Shown here: positions 45,305 to 54,122 of the stretch, in pieces
How positions within the stretch are numbered: the first letter of the stretch is position 1
Layout: each line of letters begins with the position of its first letter
Notes under the pieces: model-generated
Database searches by the model: none
What the model was told of the DNA's origin: nothing
Seen by the model: only the letters and a program-made list of their open reading frames with translations
Made by a program: the position numbers and the translations under genes
DNA from: Flavobacterium sp.
Lineage (GTDB): Bacteria > Bacteroidota > Bacteroidia > Flavobacteriales > Flavobacteriaceae
Reading direction: 5' to 3'
Assembly (NCBI GenBank): GCA_014379405.1
Contig: JACMLU010000001.1
Location: 62,001 to 126,000, forward strand
DNA length: 64,000 bases

Positions 45305-45367
45305 AAAAAATACCGCAAATTCGCAAATTATACATAGAATATAATTTGCGAATTTGCGGTATTTTTT
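45305..45367. terminator. 28-bp perfect hairpin, bidirectional terminator (repeat family copy 3)
   Basis: The arms 45305-45332 and 45340-45367 are perfect reverse complements around a 7-base loop; the inner part is CCGCAAATTCGC followed by AAATTATA, and A/T runs flank both sides. It lies between the convergent ankyrin and DUF885 genes, so it can terminate both. Confidence 0.85.
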
Positions 45368-45383
45368 TAGTCTTTATTTTGAT

Positions 45384-47129
45384 TTACTCTTTCGCCAACA
45401 TCAATTCCTTGATGTATTTGACCGGCGCACTACCATAGCTCAAGAATTTTTCGTGGAAGGCTTTCAAGTTAAACTTTGCTCCTTCATTTTTCTTGATTAA
45501 TTCTCTCAATTCATAGATTTCGTTGAAACCCGTGTAATATGAACACAACTGCACTTGGCTCAAGGTAGCACGTTTCCATTTTCCATCGGCTTCAGCTTGT
45601 TGTTGAAATCCTTCTCTGGTCATCAATTTAATGGCGTCCTCTTTTGACATATTTCGAGTGTGGACGCTGATGTCCAAAATGGTGTTGATGGTCGCACGCA
45701 AATGAAATTTATAATACATCAACCACATTTCATCGGAATTTTTATAACCGCTTTCCAGCATCATTCGCTCGGCATAAACCGCCCAACCTTCAATCATCGC
45801 ACCATTTCCAAAAACGGATTTGATAATGCTTGGCGACTGGTTGCTGTACACTAATTGGGTGTAATGACCCGGAACAGCTTCGTGAATATTCAAAATTTGC
45901 AAGATGTAATCATTGTATTCCTTCAAATAACTTTCGGCTCTTTCGGCAGTCCAGCCTTGCATGCTGCCCACATTATAATACGTATTGGCATTCTTGTCAT
46001 ACGGTCCGGCAGCCGAAATGGATGCGCCGGCAACTCCAGCCATATAGGCCGGTTCTTTACGAACGACAAGCGGTTTCGACGGATCGATGTAAAGCAAATC
46101 TTTGGCTTTTACGTAAGCAGTCAATTCCGGAATTTGTTTTTCTATTTCCGATTGAAATTTTTCTGGTGTTGTATGTTGAAGCGAAACTTTGTCAATTACT
46201 TGTTTGATGAGTTCTAGTTTATCGGTTGGTTTTGGTGCTGAACCCATATATTTAGTCCATAGTTTGTTGGCAAGGCCAAACATTTCCTCGTGCAATTCTT
46301 TTTTGTGTGCCACTGCTTTTTCAAACATTTCATCGGCAGTATAAGCAGATTGTATGTCAAAATTGAATTTTTTGGCATACAATTCGGATCCCAATCTAAA
46401 GGAACGCGGTGTTTTGTTGTCCAATTTTTTCAACCAATCGGCATACGATTTTATGGTAGCAACAGCCAATTTTGATTTGTCCAAAATCGATTTTTTCTCG
46501 GCTTCCGATAATTTGCTTTTGGCCAAGGCAGCAACCAAGTCCGTTTCAAAAACGGAAAGACCACCTAAATTCTGGTCAATCGCCAATTGCGTATGTTCTA
46601 AGGTTGGGTTTTTGATATTCTTTTTGGCAGCTTCATAATATGCTGGAATGTTTCTCATTTTTAAGTTGAAATTTCTCAATCTATTGTCAATTGAATCATA
46701 ATTTCCGTTTAGAATCTCGGCAAAAGGCCCGCAAACATTATACTCTGCCGGATTCCATTCAAATGATTTCATTTCATTGATACTATAAACCATACTTTCT
46801 AATTGGTTTTTAACCATATAGAAATCGGTTTTATTGTTGTCAGATAGATTATCTAAACTATAATTTTTCAAAGAATCTAGATTGACATTGGAAAAATCCA
46901 CTACTTTTTTACAAAAATTAGAATCAGGAACAACAAGAACACTGTCTAGTTTATGATAGCCTTGGTTAGCCGCCCAATCCGGGAAAAAAGTCCACATTGA
47001 GGTTACAAAATGATCTTTGTATTTTTCAAATTTCTTGTTGTCATCTCCCCCAGCTTCGGCAGATTTTGTGCTTTTATTGCAGGAAGAAAGAAATACAAGC
47101 AACAAAATGGGTAAAATTAATTTTTTCAT
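45384..47129 (-). CDS. DUF885 lipoprotein, putative metallopeptidase
   Basis: A 581-residue protein with a lipoprotein signal (LSSC lipobox, Cys at 17). The body is DUF885; the family motif HEAVPGH in ILNIHEAVPGHYTQLVY near residue 410 resembles an HExxH-like zinc site, and GWAVYAERMMLESG about 35 residues later supplies the conserved Glu. DUF885 proteins are thought to be metal-dependent peptidases, though biochemical proof is limited as far as I know. It is single-gene, facing the periplasm or outer surface. Confidence 0.85.
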   Translation of the reverse strand: MKKLILPILLLVFLSSCNKSTKSAEAGGDDNKKFEKYKDHFVTSMWTFFPDWAANQGYHKLDSVLVVPDSNFCKKVVDFSNVNLDSLKNYSLDNLSDNNKTDFYMVKNQLESMVYSINEMKSFEWNPAEYNVCGPFAEILNGNYDSIDNRLRNFNLKMRNIPAYYEAAKKNIKNPTLEHTQLAIDQNLGGLSVFETDLVAALAKSKLSEAEKKSILDKSKLAVATIKSYADWLKKLDNKTPRSFRLGSELYAKKFNFDIQSAYTADEMFEKAVAHKKELHEEMFGLANKLWTKYMGSAPKPTDKLELIKQVIDKVSLQHTTPEKFQSEIEKQIPELTAYVKAKDLLYIDPSKPLVVRKEPAYMAGVAGASISAAGPYDKNANTYYNVGSMQGWTAERAESYLKEYNDYILQILNIHEAVPGHYTQLVYSNQSPSIIKSVFGNGAMIEGWAVYAERMMLESGYKNSDEMWLMYYKFHLRATINTILDISVHTRNMSKEDAIKLMTREGFQQQAEADGKWKRATLSQVQLCSYYTGFNEIYELRELIKKNEGAKFNLKAFHEKFLSYGSAPVKYIKELMLAKE

Positions 47130-47178
47130 AGAAAAGTTTGGTTTTAGATTATAATTAATTGAATGATTTTATGGTTGA

Positions 47179-49155
47179 TTAATAATGTAATAATTCCAAT
47201 AACTCCTTTTCAAATCTGCCTTTCGGCAAATATTGGTCTTCCAATGCTTTTGTAAACGGAATGGGACTGTCCAAACTCGCCACACGTTTAACCGGAGCAT
47301 CAAGATATTTGAAACAATTTTCCATAATCATAGCCGAAATATCGCTGGCAATGCCGCCAAACAAGGAGTCTTCCTGATAAATAATGGCTCTCCCCGTTTT
47401 CTTCACCGAAGCATAAATAACTTCTGTATCTAATGGTTGTAAAGTTCTTAAATCCAACACATCAGCCGATATTTCGGGATGTTTGGCCAAAGTTTCCAAT
47501 GCCCAATGAACGGCTGCGCCATAAGCAATGATGCTGACTTGGTTTCCTGCTTTCAACAAGGCGGCTTTTCCCAACGGAATCGTGTAATAATCAGTCGGCA
47601 CATCTTGATAAACGCTTCGGTACAATTGCTTGTGCTCAAAAAACAAAACTGGATTCGGGTCGTTGATGGATTCGTTCAACAAACCTTTGGCGTCATAAGG
47701 AAACGCAGGATAAACTACTTTTAAACCTGGTGTTTTGGTAAACCAGGCTTCATTGGTCTGCGAGTGAAAAGGCCCTGCTTGTGTTCCTCCGCCACAAGGC
47801 ATCCGAACGACAACATCGGCTTTTTCCTGCCAACGATAATGCGATTTGGCCAATAAATTGACTATTGGATTGAATCCCGTCGAAACAAAATCGGCAAACT
47901 GCATTTCGACAATGGCTTTGAATCCGTTAATAGACAAACCCATTCCTGCCGAAACTACGGCACTTTCGCAAATAGGTGTGTTTCGAATCCGTTCTTTTCC
48001 AAACAGCTCGACAAAACCTTCGGTAATTTTGAAAGCACCACCATATTCGGCAATGTCCTGCCCCATAATCACCAAGTTTTTATGACGTTCCAGTGATTGT
48101 CGTAAACTACTGGAAATGGCATCTATAAACCGTATTTTTTCTATTTTTGCAGAATGATTAACTTCTTGATATTTAAATGGTTTGTAAACATCATTTAATT
48201 CAGATGAATAAGTAGCTTCGATTTCAGGTTCGGCATTGGAAATGGCCCAGTTTTCCTCGATTGTAGCCTTAATTTCAGAATTTAAAAAGGCATCAAAATC
48301 ATCCGAAAGAATATTGTTTTCATTTAAATAGTTTCTGTAATTTTCCACAGGATCTTTAATTGACCAAGTATCCATTAACTCCTGCGGAACATATTTGGTT
48401 CCGCTCGCCTCTTCGTGACCCCGCATTCTGAAGGTTTTGAATTCCAATAAAACGGGACGAGGATTCTCACGCATCGAAACCTTCAATTCCGATAATTTAT
48501 TATAGACTTCAAGAATGTTGTTCCCGTCGATGATATGACTTTCCATTCCGTAACCAATGCCTTTATCAGCAAGGTTTTCACAACGAAATTGCTCATCCGT
48601 GGGTGTCGAAAGTCCATAACCATTATTTTCGATGATGAACATCACGGGCAATTCCCAAACGGAGGCAATATTCAAGGCTTCGTGAAAATCCCCTTCAGAA
48701 GTGGCTCCTTCGCCCGTAAATACAGCAGTTATTTTTCCGTTTTGTTTCAGTTTATTAGCCAAAGCAATGCCATCGGCGACACCCAATTGCGGTCCGAGAT
48801 GCGAAATCATTCCAATAATCTTGTATTCTTGTGTGCCAAAGTGAAAACTGCGGTCGCGCCCTTTGGTAAATCCATTGGCTTTGCCTTGCCATTGCGAAAA
48901 AAGTCTATAAAGAGGAATATTTCGTCCAGTGAAAACACCCAAGTTGCGGTGCATTGGCAAAATGTATTCATCAGCATCCAAAATCGCCGTGACTCCCACA
49001 GAAATGGCTTCCTGACCAATTCCGGAAAACCATTTGGAAACCTTTCCTTGCCGGATGAGAATCAACATTTTTTCTTCAATCAATCTGGGCAATAGCAAGC
49101 TTTTATATAAATCCAATAATTGGTCGTTGCTGAGATTTTTTCTGTCGAAAGTCAT
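47179..49155 (-). CDS. Fused 2-oxoacid dehydrogenase E1 alpha-beta (branched-chain type)
   Basis: Start taken at 49155 ([10 protein letters not shown]); an in-frame ATG at 49176 is possible. About 658 residues with E1-alpha (about 1-320) joined to E1-beta (about 345-658). The alpha part has [17 protein letters not shown]...NNGYGLS, where GEG in place of GDG matches branched-chain 2-oxoacid dehydrogenases; the beta part has [18 protein letters not shown] and [16 protein letters not shown]. It decarboxylates 2-oxoacids such as 2-oxoisovalerate with ThDP and passes the acyl group to lipoyl-E2, which is not encoded here. It could supply branched acyl-CoA starters for fatty acid synthesis. Confidence 0.9.
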   Translation of the reverse strand: MTFDRKNLSNDQLLDLYKSLLLPRLIEEKMLILIRQGKVSKWFSGIGQEAISVGVTAILDADEYILPMHRNLGVFTGRNIPLYRLFSQWQGKANGFTKGRDRSFHFGTQEYKIIGMISHLGPQLGVADGIALANKLKQNGKITAVFTGEGATSEGDFHEALNIASVWELPVMFIIENNGYGLSTPTDEQFRCENLADKGIGYGMESHIIDGNNILEVYNKLSELKVSMRENPRPVLLEFKTFRMRGHEEASGTKYVPQELMDTWSIKDPVENYRNYLNENNILSDDFDAFLNSEIKATIEENWAISNAEPEIEATYSSELNDVYKPFKYQEVNHSAKIEKIRFIDAISSSLRQSLERHKNLVIMGQDIAEYGGAFKITEGFVELFGKERIRNTPICESAVVSAGMGLSINGFKAIVEMQFADFVSTGFNPIVNLLAKSHYRWQEKADVVVRMPCGGGTQAGPFHSQTNEAWFTKTPGLKVVYPAFPYDAKGLLNESINDPNPVLFFEHKQLYRSVYQDVPTDYYTIPLGKAALLKAGNQVSIIAYGAAVHWALETLAKHPEISADVLDLRTLQPLDTEVIYASVKKTGRAIIYQEDSLFGGIASDISAMIMENCFKYLDAPVKRVASLDSPIPFTKALEDQYLPKGRFEKELLELLHY

Positions 49156-49276
49156 GTACTGCTTTTTATATCGCAATTCAAAAGTATGAAAAAATAACAG
49201 TTTTGTCTTATGTTGTTATATATATTTGAACACCTATGATTTGATAGTTAAATGAATCATAAAATGGTAAAAAATA

Positions 49277-49849
49277 TCATTTCGCCATTTCTTCTAAAGT
49301 CAAATTAGAAATCACTGATTTATTTTCTTTCAAGATATCAGTTTCAGTAGCATATTGATCCTGTTTCTTTATCAAAAGCCAAGCGTTTTTTTGAGGTATT
49401 TTTAATCTCACCAATGTGAATTCGCCGTTTAATTTCTTGCCTTTCAAAATAAAACTCAGATGTCCGTTGGCTAAACCGGTTTTGATTTGGTCTTCAAGTT
49501 TAGCATTATTTTGTTCATCAGCCAAAGTATAAATTCCGGTATCCCATAAGATTACAGTTCCTGCACCATAATTTCCTTCTGGAATCGTGCCTTCAAAATC
49601 CTTATAATTGTAAGGATGATCTTCTACCATAATGGCCAGCCGTTTCTCTTCGTGATTCATTGAAGGTCCTTTTGGAATAGCCCAACTTTTTAATACGCCG
49701 GCTGTTTCTAGTCGAAAATCATAATGTAATTGGGAGGCTGCGTGTTTTTGTACTACAAAAATCAACTCATTTTTTGCTTTTTTAATCACACCTTTGGGTT
49801 CGGTGGTCGAATTAAAATCGCGTTTTTGATTGTATTTACTTAAATCCAT
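49277..49849 (-). CDS. Stand-alone LigD-type 3'-phosphoesterase (PE) domain protein
   Basis: A 190-residue protein consisting only of the DNA ligase D N-terminal phosphoesterase domain: FVVQKHAASQLHYDFRLE (two catalytic His residues), LKSWAIPKGPSM and VEDHPYNYKDFEGTIPEGNYGAG are all present. The PE domain trims 3' ends before ligation in bacterial end joining. The ligase and polymerase parts of LigD and Ku are absent from the window; independent PE proteins are known in other bacteria and archaea. Confidence 0.88.
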   Translation of the reverse strand: MDLSKYNQKRDFNSTTEPKGVIKKAKNELIFVVQKHAASQLHYDFRLETAGVLKSWAIPKGPSMNHEEKRLAIMVEDHPYNYKDFEGTIPEGNYGAGTVILWDTGIYTLADEQNNAKLEDQIKTGLANGHLSFILKGKKLNGEFTLVRLKIPQKNAWLLIKKQDQYATETDILKENKSVISNLTLEEMAK

Positions 49850-49938
49850 GATCTTGGGGATTAGTATTTAAACTGAAGTAAAAGTTACGCTTTTTAGATT
49901 AATTTCCTGTAAGAAAGCGGGATAGATTTAAACCAAAA

Positions 49939-49970
49939 AAAAGTGGATGCTTTTTACAACATCCACTTTT
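49939..49970 (-). terminator. Rho-independent terminator of the RND efflux operon
   Basis: AAAAGTGGATG (minus sense) pairs with CATCCACTTTT across a 10-base loop, followed by a T-run. It begins 24 bases after the DUF2892 stop. Confidence 0.8.
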
Positions 49971-49993
49971 ATAAATTCTTTTATTAGATTAAA

Positions 49994-50179
49994 CTAGTCT
50001 TTCACTCCCAATTTGGCCAAAATATCGTCCATTAAGCACCATTTGGTAATGGAAGATTGCAACAAATTGGCTCCCACAAAAGCGGTAAACCACAACCAAT
50101 TTTGGTTGACATAAATAGCTAACAACAAGCTAAACAGGATAAAAATTCCCGCAATTCCTCTGACGAATCTGTTTTTCAT
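49994..50179 (-). CDS. DUF2892 small membrane protein
   Basis: A 61-residue protein with two hydrophobic segments (about 8-25 and 28-42), then CLMDDILAKLGVKD. FVRGIAGIFILFSLLLA...GANLLQSSITKWCLM is the DUF2892 (YgaP-type membrane anchor) pattern, usually with a conserved Cys as here. It is the last gene of the RND operon, 19 bases after the PII-like gene. The function is unknown; DUF2892 segments sometimes accompany rhodanese domains. Confidence 0.8.
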   Translation of the reverse strand: MKNRFVRGIAGIFILFSLLLAIYVNQNWLWFTAFVGANLLQSSITKWCLMDDILAKLGVKD

Positions 50180-50198
50180 AATTTCTGTATATTTTTGG

Positions 50199-50504
50199 TT
50201 AATTTGATTTTTCGATATTCAACACGGCTAGATGAATATTTGATTTTGAAATTTGTTTGGCATTGAAATCTTTCACCATTTCAAACAGTTTTTCCATTCT
50301 TTCTTCATCGACAAAAGCATAGAACAAAATCGATTCCATTTCTTGCTCGTTTGCGGCAAACCAATTGGCTTCCAAAGCATCTTCCGAATTGTCTTTAAAT
50401 CCTTTTACGTCTTTATAAGAGAAAGATTTAACTTGAGCCTTTTTAAGAATTTCTTTGATGTCTCTTTCAAATTCTCGGACTGCGGTTATTAATAGTAATT
50501 TCAT
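50199..50504 (-). CDS. Small PII-like (ferredoxin-fold) protein of RND operon
   Basis: The ATG at 50504 (MKLLLITAVREFERDIKEILKKA) is preferred over the far upstream in-frame start at 50567; 101 residues. The pattern strand-helix-strand-strand-helix-strand, with NWFAANEQEMESILFYAFVDEERMEKLFEMVKDFN, is that of PII-like/CutA-like trimeric proteins, but the T-loop and nucleotide residues of GlnB are not recognisable. It lies between the pump gene and DUF2892 in one transcription unit, so it may regulate or sense the state of the pump. The family call is tentative. Confidence 0.55.
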   Translation of the reverse strand: MKLLLITAVREFERDIKEILKKAQVKSFSYKDVKGFKDNSEDALEANWFAANEQEMESILFYAFVDEERMEKLFEMVKDFNAKQISKSNIHLAVLNIEKSN

Positions 50505-50544
50505 ATTATATATTTTTAAAGTTCTTGATGCAATTATCATTATC

Positions 50545-50569
50545 ACTGAACACTTGAAACTGAACACTG
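50545..50569 (-). repeat. CAGTGTTCAG double motif after RND pump stop (copy B)
   Basis: Read on the minus strand, CAGTGTTCAG and AAGTGTTCAGT recur with the same spacing as at 21657-21681, with one difference in 25 bases, starting 5 bases after the pump stop codon. Confidence 0.6.
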
Positions 50570-50573
50570 AATA

Positions 50574-53500
50574 CTAATTTTTCTCCCATTTTTTTCTTTC
50601 TGTGATATAGTAAATAACTGGCACAACAAGCAAGGTCAAAACTGTACAAACTACCGCTCCAAAAACTAACGAAATAGCTAATCCCTGAAAAATCGGATCG
50701 AATAATATGATGGAAGCTCCAATAACTACCGCTCCTGTCGTCAATAAAATAGGTGTGGTTCTCACCGCTCCAGCTTCGATAATGGCTTGTTTCAAGGGAA
50801 CGCCTTCGTTGAGTCGGATTTCGATAAAGTCAATCAACAAAACCGAATTTCGAACCATTACTCCAGCCAATGCTATCATTCCAATAAACGATGTTGCTGT
50901 AAAATAAGCACTCAACAACCAGTGTCCAAACACAATCCCAATTAACGAAAGTGGAATCGCCATCATCATCACAATCGGTGTTTTGAAGTTTTGGAACCAA
51001 CCCACAATCAGCATATAAATGATAACAATTACAACCAAAAAGGCAACTCCCAAATCACGGAAAACTTCCAAAGTAATCTGCCATTCACCATCCCATTTTA
51101 CGGTAAAATCACTTTCATCCGTAGGTTGTTCCATATAGAGTTCGCCTACTTTGTAGCCTTTCGGCACATTTATTCTAGCTAACTTTTCATTCATTCCCAA
51201 AATAGCATAAACCGGACTTTCCAAAGCTCCAGCCATATCGGCGGTTACATAAACAACTCGTTTTTGGTCTTTTCTGTAGATGGTCTTTTGTAAAGTGTCA
51301 CGAACCACTTTCACCAAATCACTCACAGGAATCATATTCCCCTGACTGCCTTTGATTTTTAGGTTTTGAATGTCCTGCAAACTCGTTTTGTCTTTGTCGT
51401 CAAGCGAAAGCACGATACCCACATTGTCATTGGAATTCTCGTCAAACAAATTCGAAACGGGATATTCTTTCAACAAATAGGTCAAATTCCCCACTACTTG
51501 TTGCGGTGCAATTCCGTTAAGCATTGCTTTTTCTTTATCGACTTCGAGTTTATATTCCGTTTGATTGTCTTCGACCATCCAATCGATATCAACAATATCT
51601 GAAGTGTTTTGCAAAATTGTTTTCACCTGATTCGCTACTTTGATTTGGTCTTTGTAATTAGGTCCATATATTTCGGCAACCAAAGTCGACAAAACCGGTG
51701 GTCCTGGCGGAACTTCAATTAGCTTAACATTCGCACCGTACTTTTTGGCAATCTTCTGAATCTCGGGACGCATTGCCTTAGCGATATCGTGACTTTGTAA
51801 TTTTCGATCTTCTTTGTGTAATAAATTCACTTGAATATCCGCCATATTGCTGCCACCACGCAAATCATAATGACGCACCAATCCGTTAAAAGTGATCGGC
51901 GCTGATGTTCCAATGTAATTTTGATAATTTATTACTTCGGGTTTAGTCGAAAGATACTGAGCAATTTCTTTGGTCACAGCCGCAGTTCGTTCCAAGGTTG
52001 TTCCTTCGGGCATATCAATCACCACTTGGAATTCTTTTTTGTTATCGAAAGGCAGCATTTTCACCACCACCGATTTAGTAAAAAACATCGTCACGGAACC
52101 AATTAATAAAACAACCGTTACAAGCAAAAGGATTCTTCTTTTCGAACTGCTTTCCAATAATGGTCGTTCCAGTTTATTGTAGATTTTATAAATAAAACTG
52201 GTTTCCATTCCTTCTTCTTGTTTGTGCTCTTGCTCGTCTTTTTCTTCCGAAATGTTATTTAAATTTTGGTTGTCAGGAACCCACTTTTTTATTTTAGTTG
52301 AAGAAAGACTTTTTTTATTGTGGGTTTCTTGAAGCAAATGATACCCCAAATAAGGTGTCACGGTCAAGGCTACGAACAGAGACAACAGCATCGCAATCGA
52401 AGCGCCAATTGGCATCGGACTCATATAAGGCCCCATCATTCCTGACACGAAAGCCATTGGCAGAATAGCCGCAATAACGGTAAATGTTGCCAAAATCGTT
52501 GGATTTCCTACTTCGTTAATCGCATAAATCGCCGCTTGTTTAAATGGCAGTCGCTTCATCTTGAAATGGCGGTGCATATTTTCGGCTATAATTATACTAT
52601 CGTCAACCACGATTCCAACTACGAAAACTAGGGCAAAAAGAGTAATTCTATTCAGTGTATAACCCAATAAATAATAGGCAAACAAGGTCAAAGCAAACGT
52701 CAACGGAACGGAGAAAAACACTACTAATCCGCCTCTCCAGCCCATTGCTAAAATCACCAAAATCGTTACCGCAATAATAGCAATGCCCAAGTGTAACAAT
52801 AGCTCTCCTACTTTATCCGAAGCGGTTTCGCCATAGTTTCGGGTTACTTCTACGTGAACATCGTTCGGTATCAAACTTTTCTTTAATTGCTCCACTTTAT
52901 CAATAATCTTCTCCGAAATTTTCATCGCATCAGCTCCTTTTACTTTTCCGATAGAAATAGTAACAGCTGGATATTCGGATTTGGCAGTTTTGAACTTTTC
53001 ATTGGCTTTGCCATACCCAAAAGAAACATAACTTCTAGCAGTAGAAGGTCCATCTTGCACTTTCGCCACTTGTTTTAAATAAACGGGTAAATTCTTGTTT
53101 ACACCAACTACCAAGTTCTCCACGTCCTCGGCATTCGATAAAAATTGTCCGGTCGTAACCAAATATTCTTGGTCATTTTGCACAAAACTACCCGATTGTG
53201 AACTGCCGTTATTGGCTTGAATCATTTGCATAATGCCCAAAGCATCCATGCCATTTTCGGCCATTTTATCTTTGTCCAAAATCACTTTGAGTTCACGGTT
53301 GCTGCCACCAATTTCTTTGGTAATCGCCACATCTTTCACTTTTTCAATCTCCGAAGTCACTTCTTCGGCAATCTGGCGCAATTGGAAATCATCTTGAGTT
53401 TCGCTCCAAAGCGTTAATCCCAACATTGGAACATCGTCAATCGAACGGGTTTTGACCATCGGTTTGTAAACGCCTTTCGGAAACATATCTTCGTGTTTCG

Positions 53501-53852
53501 CCAATTCGTCGTATAATTTAACATACGAACGCTCCACGTCTTGACCAACATAAAATTGGACAATCAACATCGCCTGACCGTTCATCGCCATCGTGTGAAC
53601 GTGCTCCACGCCTTTGATGTTCGAAATAATTTTCTCCAATGGTTTCGCCACACGGCTTTCCACTTCTGTAGGACTCGCTCCTGGATACCCCACCATTACG
53701 TCAGCCATCGGAACATTAATTTGTGGTTCTTCTTCCCTCGGGATCAGAAACGAACTGTATACGCCAATAATCATCAAGGCTACCATCAACAAAATGGTTA
53801 GTTTCGAATTGATGAAAAAATGGGCTATTTTACCTGAAATACCTTCTTGCAT
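50574..53852 (-). CDS. RND efflux transporter permease (AcrB/HAE1 superfamily)
   Basis: A 1092-residue inner membrane pump. Twelve transmembrane helices in two halves; the first helix is LTILLMVALMIIGVYSSFLI, TM4 contains VFVVGIVVDDSIIIAENMHRH with the proton-relay Asp pair, and TM10-12 begin at about 970. Two periplasmic porter/docking regions (about 40-340, 630-930) are present. An unusually long, charged cytosolic linker (about 515-575, rich in Glu, Lys and Gln) joins the halves. With the adaptor and TolC genes it forms a tripartite pump; drug, organic or lipid substrates are all possible. Confidence 0.92.
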   Translation of the reverse strand: MQEGISGKIAHFFINSKLTILLMVALMIIGVYSSFLIPREEEPQINVPMADVMVGYPGASPTEVESRVAKPLEKIISNIKGVEHVHTMAMNGQAMLIVQFYVGQDVERSYVKLYDELAKHEDMFPKGVYKPMVKTRSIDDVPMLGLTLWSETQDDFQLRQIAEEVTSEIEKVKDVAITKEIGGSNRELKVILDKDKMAENGMDALGIMQMIQANNGSSQSGSFVQNDQEYLVTTGQFLSNAEDVENLVVGVNKNLPVYLKQVAKVQDGPSTARSYVSFGYGKANEKFKTAKSEYPAVTISIGKVKGADAMKISEKIIDKVEQLKKSLIPNDVHVEVTRNYGETASDKVGELLLHLGIAIIAVTILVILAMGWRGGLVVFFSVPLTFALTLFAYYLLGYTLNRITLFALVFVVGIVVDDSIIIAENMHRHFKMKRLPFKQAAIYAINEVGNPTILATFTVIAAILPMAFVSGMMGPYMSPMPIGASIAMLLSLFVALTVTPYLGYHLLQETHNKKSLSSTKIKKWVPDNQNLNNISEEKDEQEHKQEEGMETSFIYKIYNKLERPLLESSSKRRILLLVTVVLLIGSVTMFFTKSVVVKMLPFDNKKEFQVVIDMPEGTTLERTAAVTKEIAQYLSTKPEVINYQNYIGTSAPITFNGLVRHYDLRGGSNMADIQVNLLHKEDRKLQSHDIAKAMRPEIQKIAKKYGANVKLIEVPPGPPVLSTLVAEIYGPNYKDQIKVANQVKTILQNTSDIVDIDWMVEDNQTEYKLEVDKEKAMLNGIAPQQVVGNLTYLLKEYPVSNLFDENSNDNVGIVLSLDDKDKTSLQDIQNLKIKGSQGNMIPVSDLVKVVRDTLQKTIYRKDQKRVVYVTADMAGALESPVYAILGMNEKLARINVPKGYKVGELYMEQPTDESDFTVKWDGEWQITLEVFRDLGVAFLVVIVIIYMLIVGWFQNFKTPIVMMMAIPLSLIGIVFGHWLLSAYFTATSFIGMIALAGVMVRNSVLLIDFIEIRLNEGVPLKQAIIEAGAVRTTPILLTTGAVVIGASIILFDPIFQGLAISLVFGAVVCTVLTLLVVPVIYYITERKKWEKN

Positions 53853-53941
53853 AATTTTCTTGTTTAAAGTTTAAAGTTGTTCTCCAAAACTGAACACTAT
53901 TACTTAATTATTTGAACACTATTTTTTTACTGAATTATACA

Positions 53942-54081
53942 CGTCAGTTCGAGTGATTTATTAAAAAATGCGATAGCTTTTTTTAATAAATTGTATCGAG
54001 AACCCTTTCGCTCTGTGCTTCTCGATACAATTTTGAATAGTAAAGCTGTCGCATTACCATTCAAAATCACTCGAAGAGACG
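53942..54081. repeat. MITE-like 140-bp imperfect inverted repeat
   Basis: Outer ends CGTCAGTTCGAGTG and CACTCGAAGAGACG are inverted copies; further in, ATGCGATAGCTT faces AAGCTGTCGCAT and TTGTATCGAGAA faces TTCTCGATACAA around a centre of about 16 bases. The whole element can fold into one long hairpin. It has no ORF of its own and lies between the adaptor and pump genes of the efflux operon. The remaining parts of the 270-base gap hold degenerate TGTTCA motifs. Confidence 0.7.
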
Positions 54082-54102
54082 GAGCGTTTTTTATATTACA
54101 GG

Positions 54103-54114
54103 AACTGAACACTG
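54103..54114 (-). repeat. CAGTGTTCAG half motif after adaptor stop (copy C)
   Basis: CAGTGTTCAGTT on the minus strand, 9 bases after the adaptor stop codon; it is half of the 25-base element seen after the helicase and pump genes. Confidence 0.5.
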
Positions 54115-54122
54115 AAATCTGA

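Noticed and set aside
48535..49095. 186-residue open frame on the plus strand
   Set aside because: Complement of the E1 alpha coding region; no recognisable domain.
53541..53874. Two 86-residue plus-strand frames
   Set aside because: Antisense shadows of the RND pump N-terminus; His/Phe/Asn-rich.
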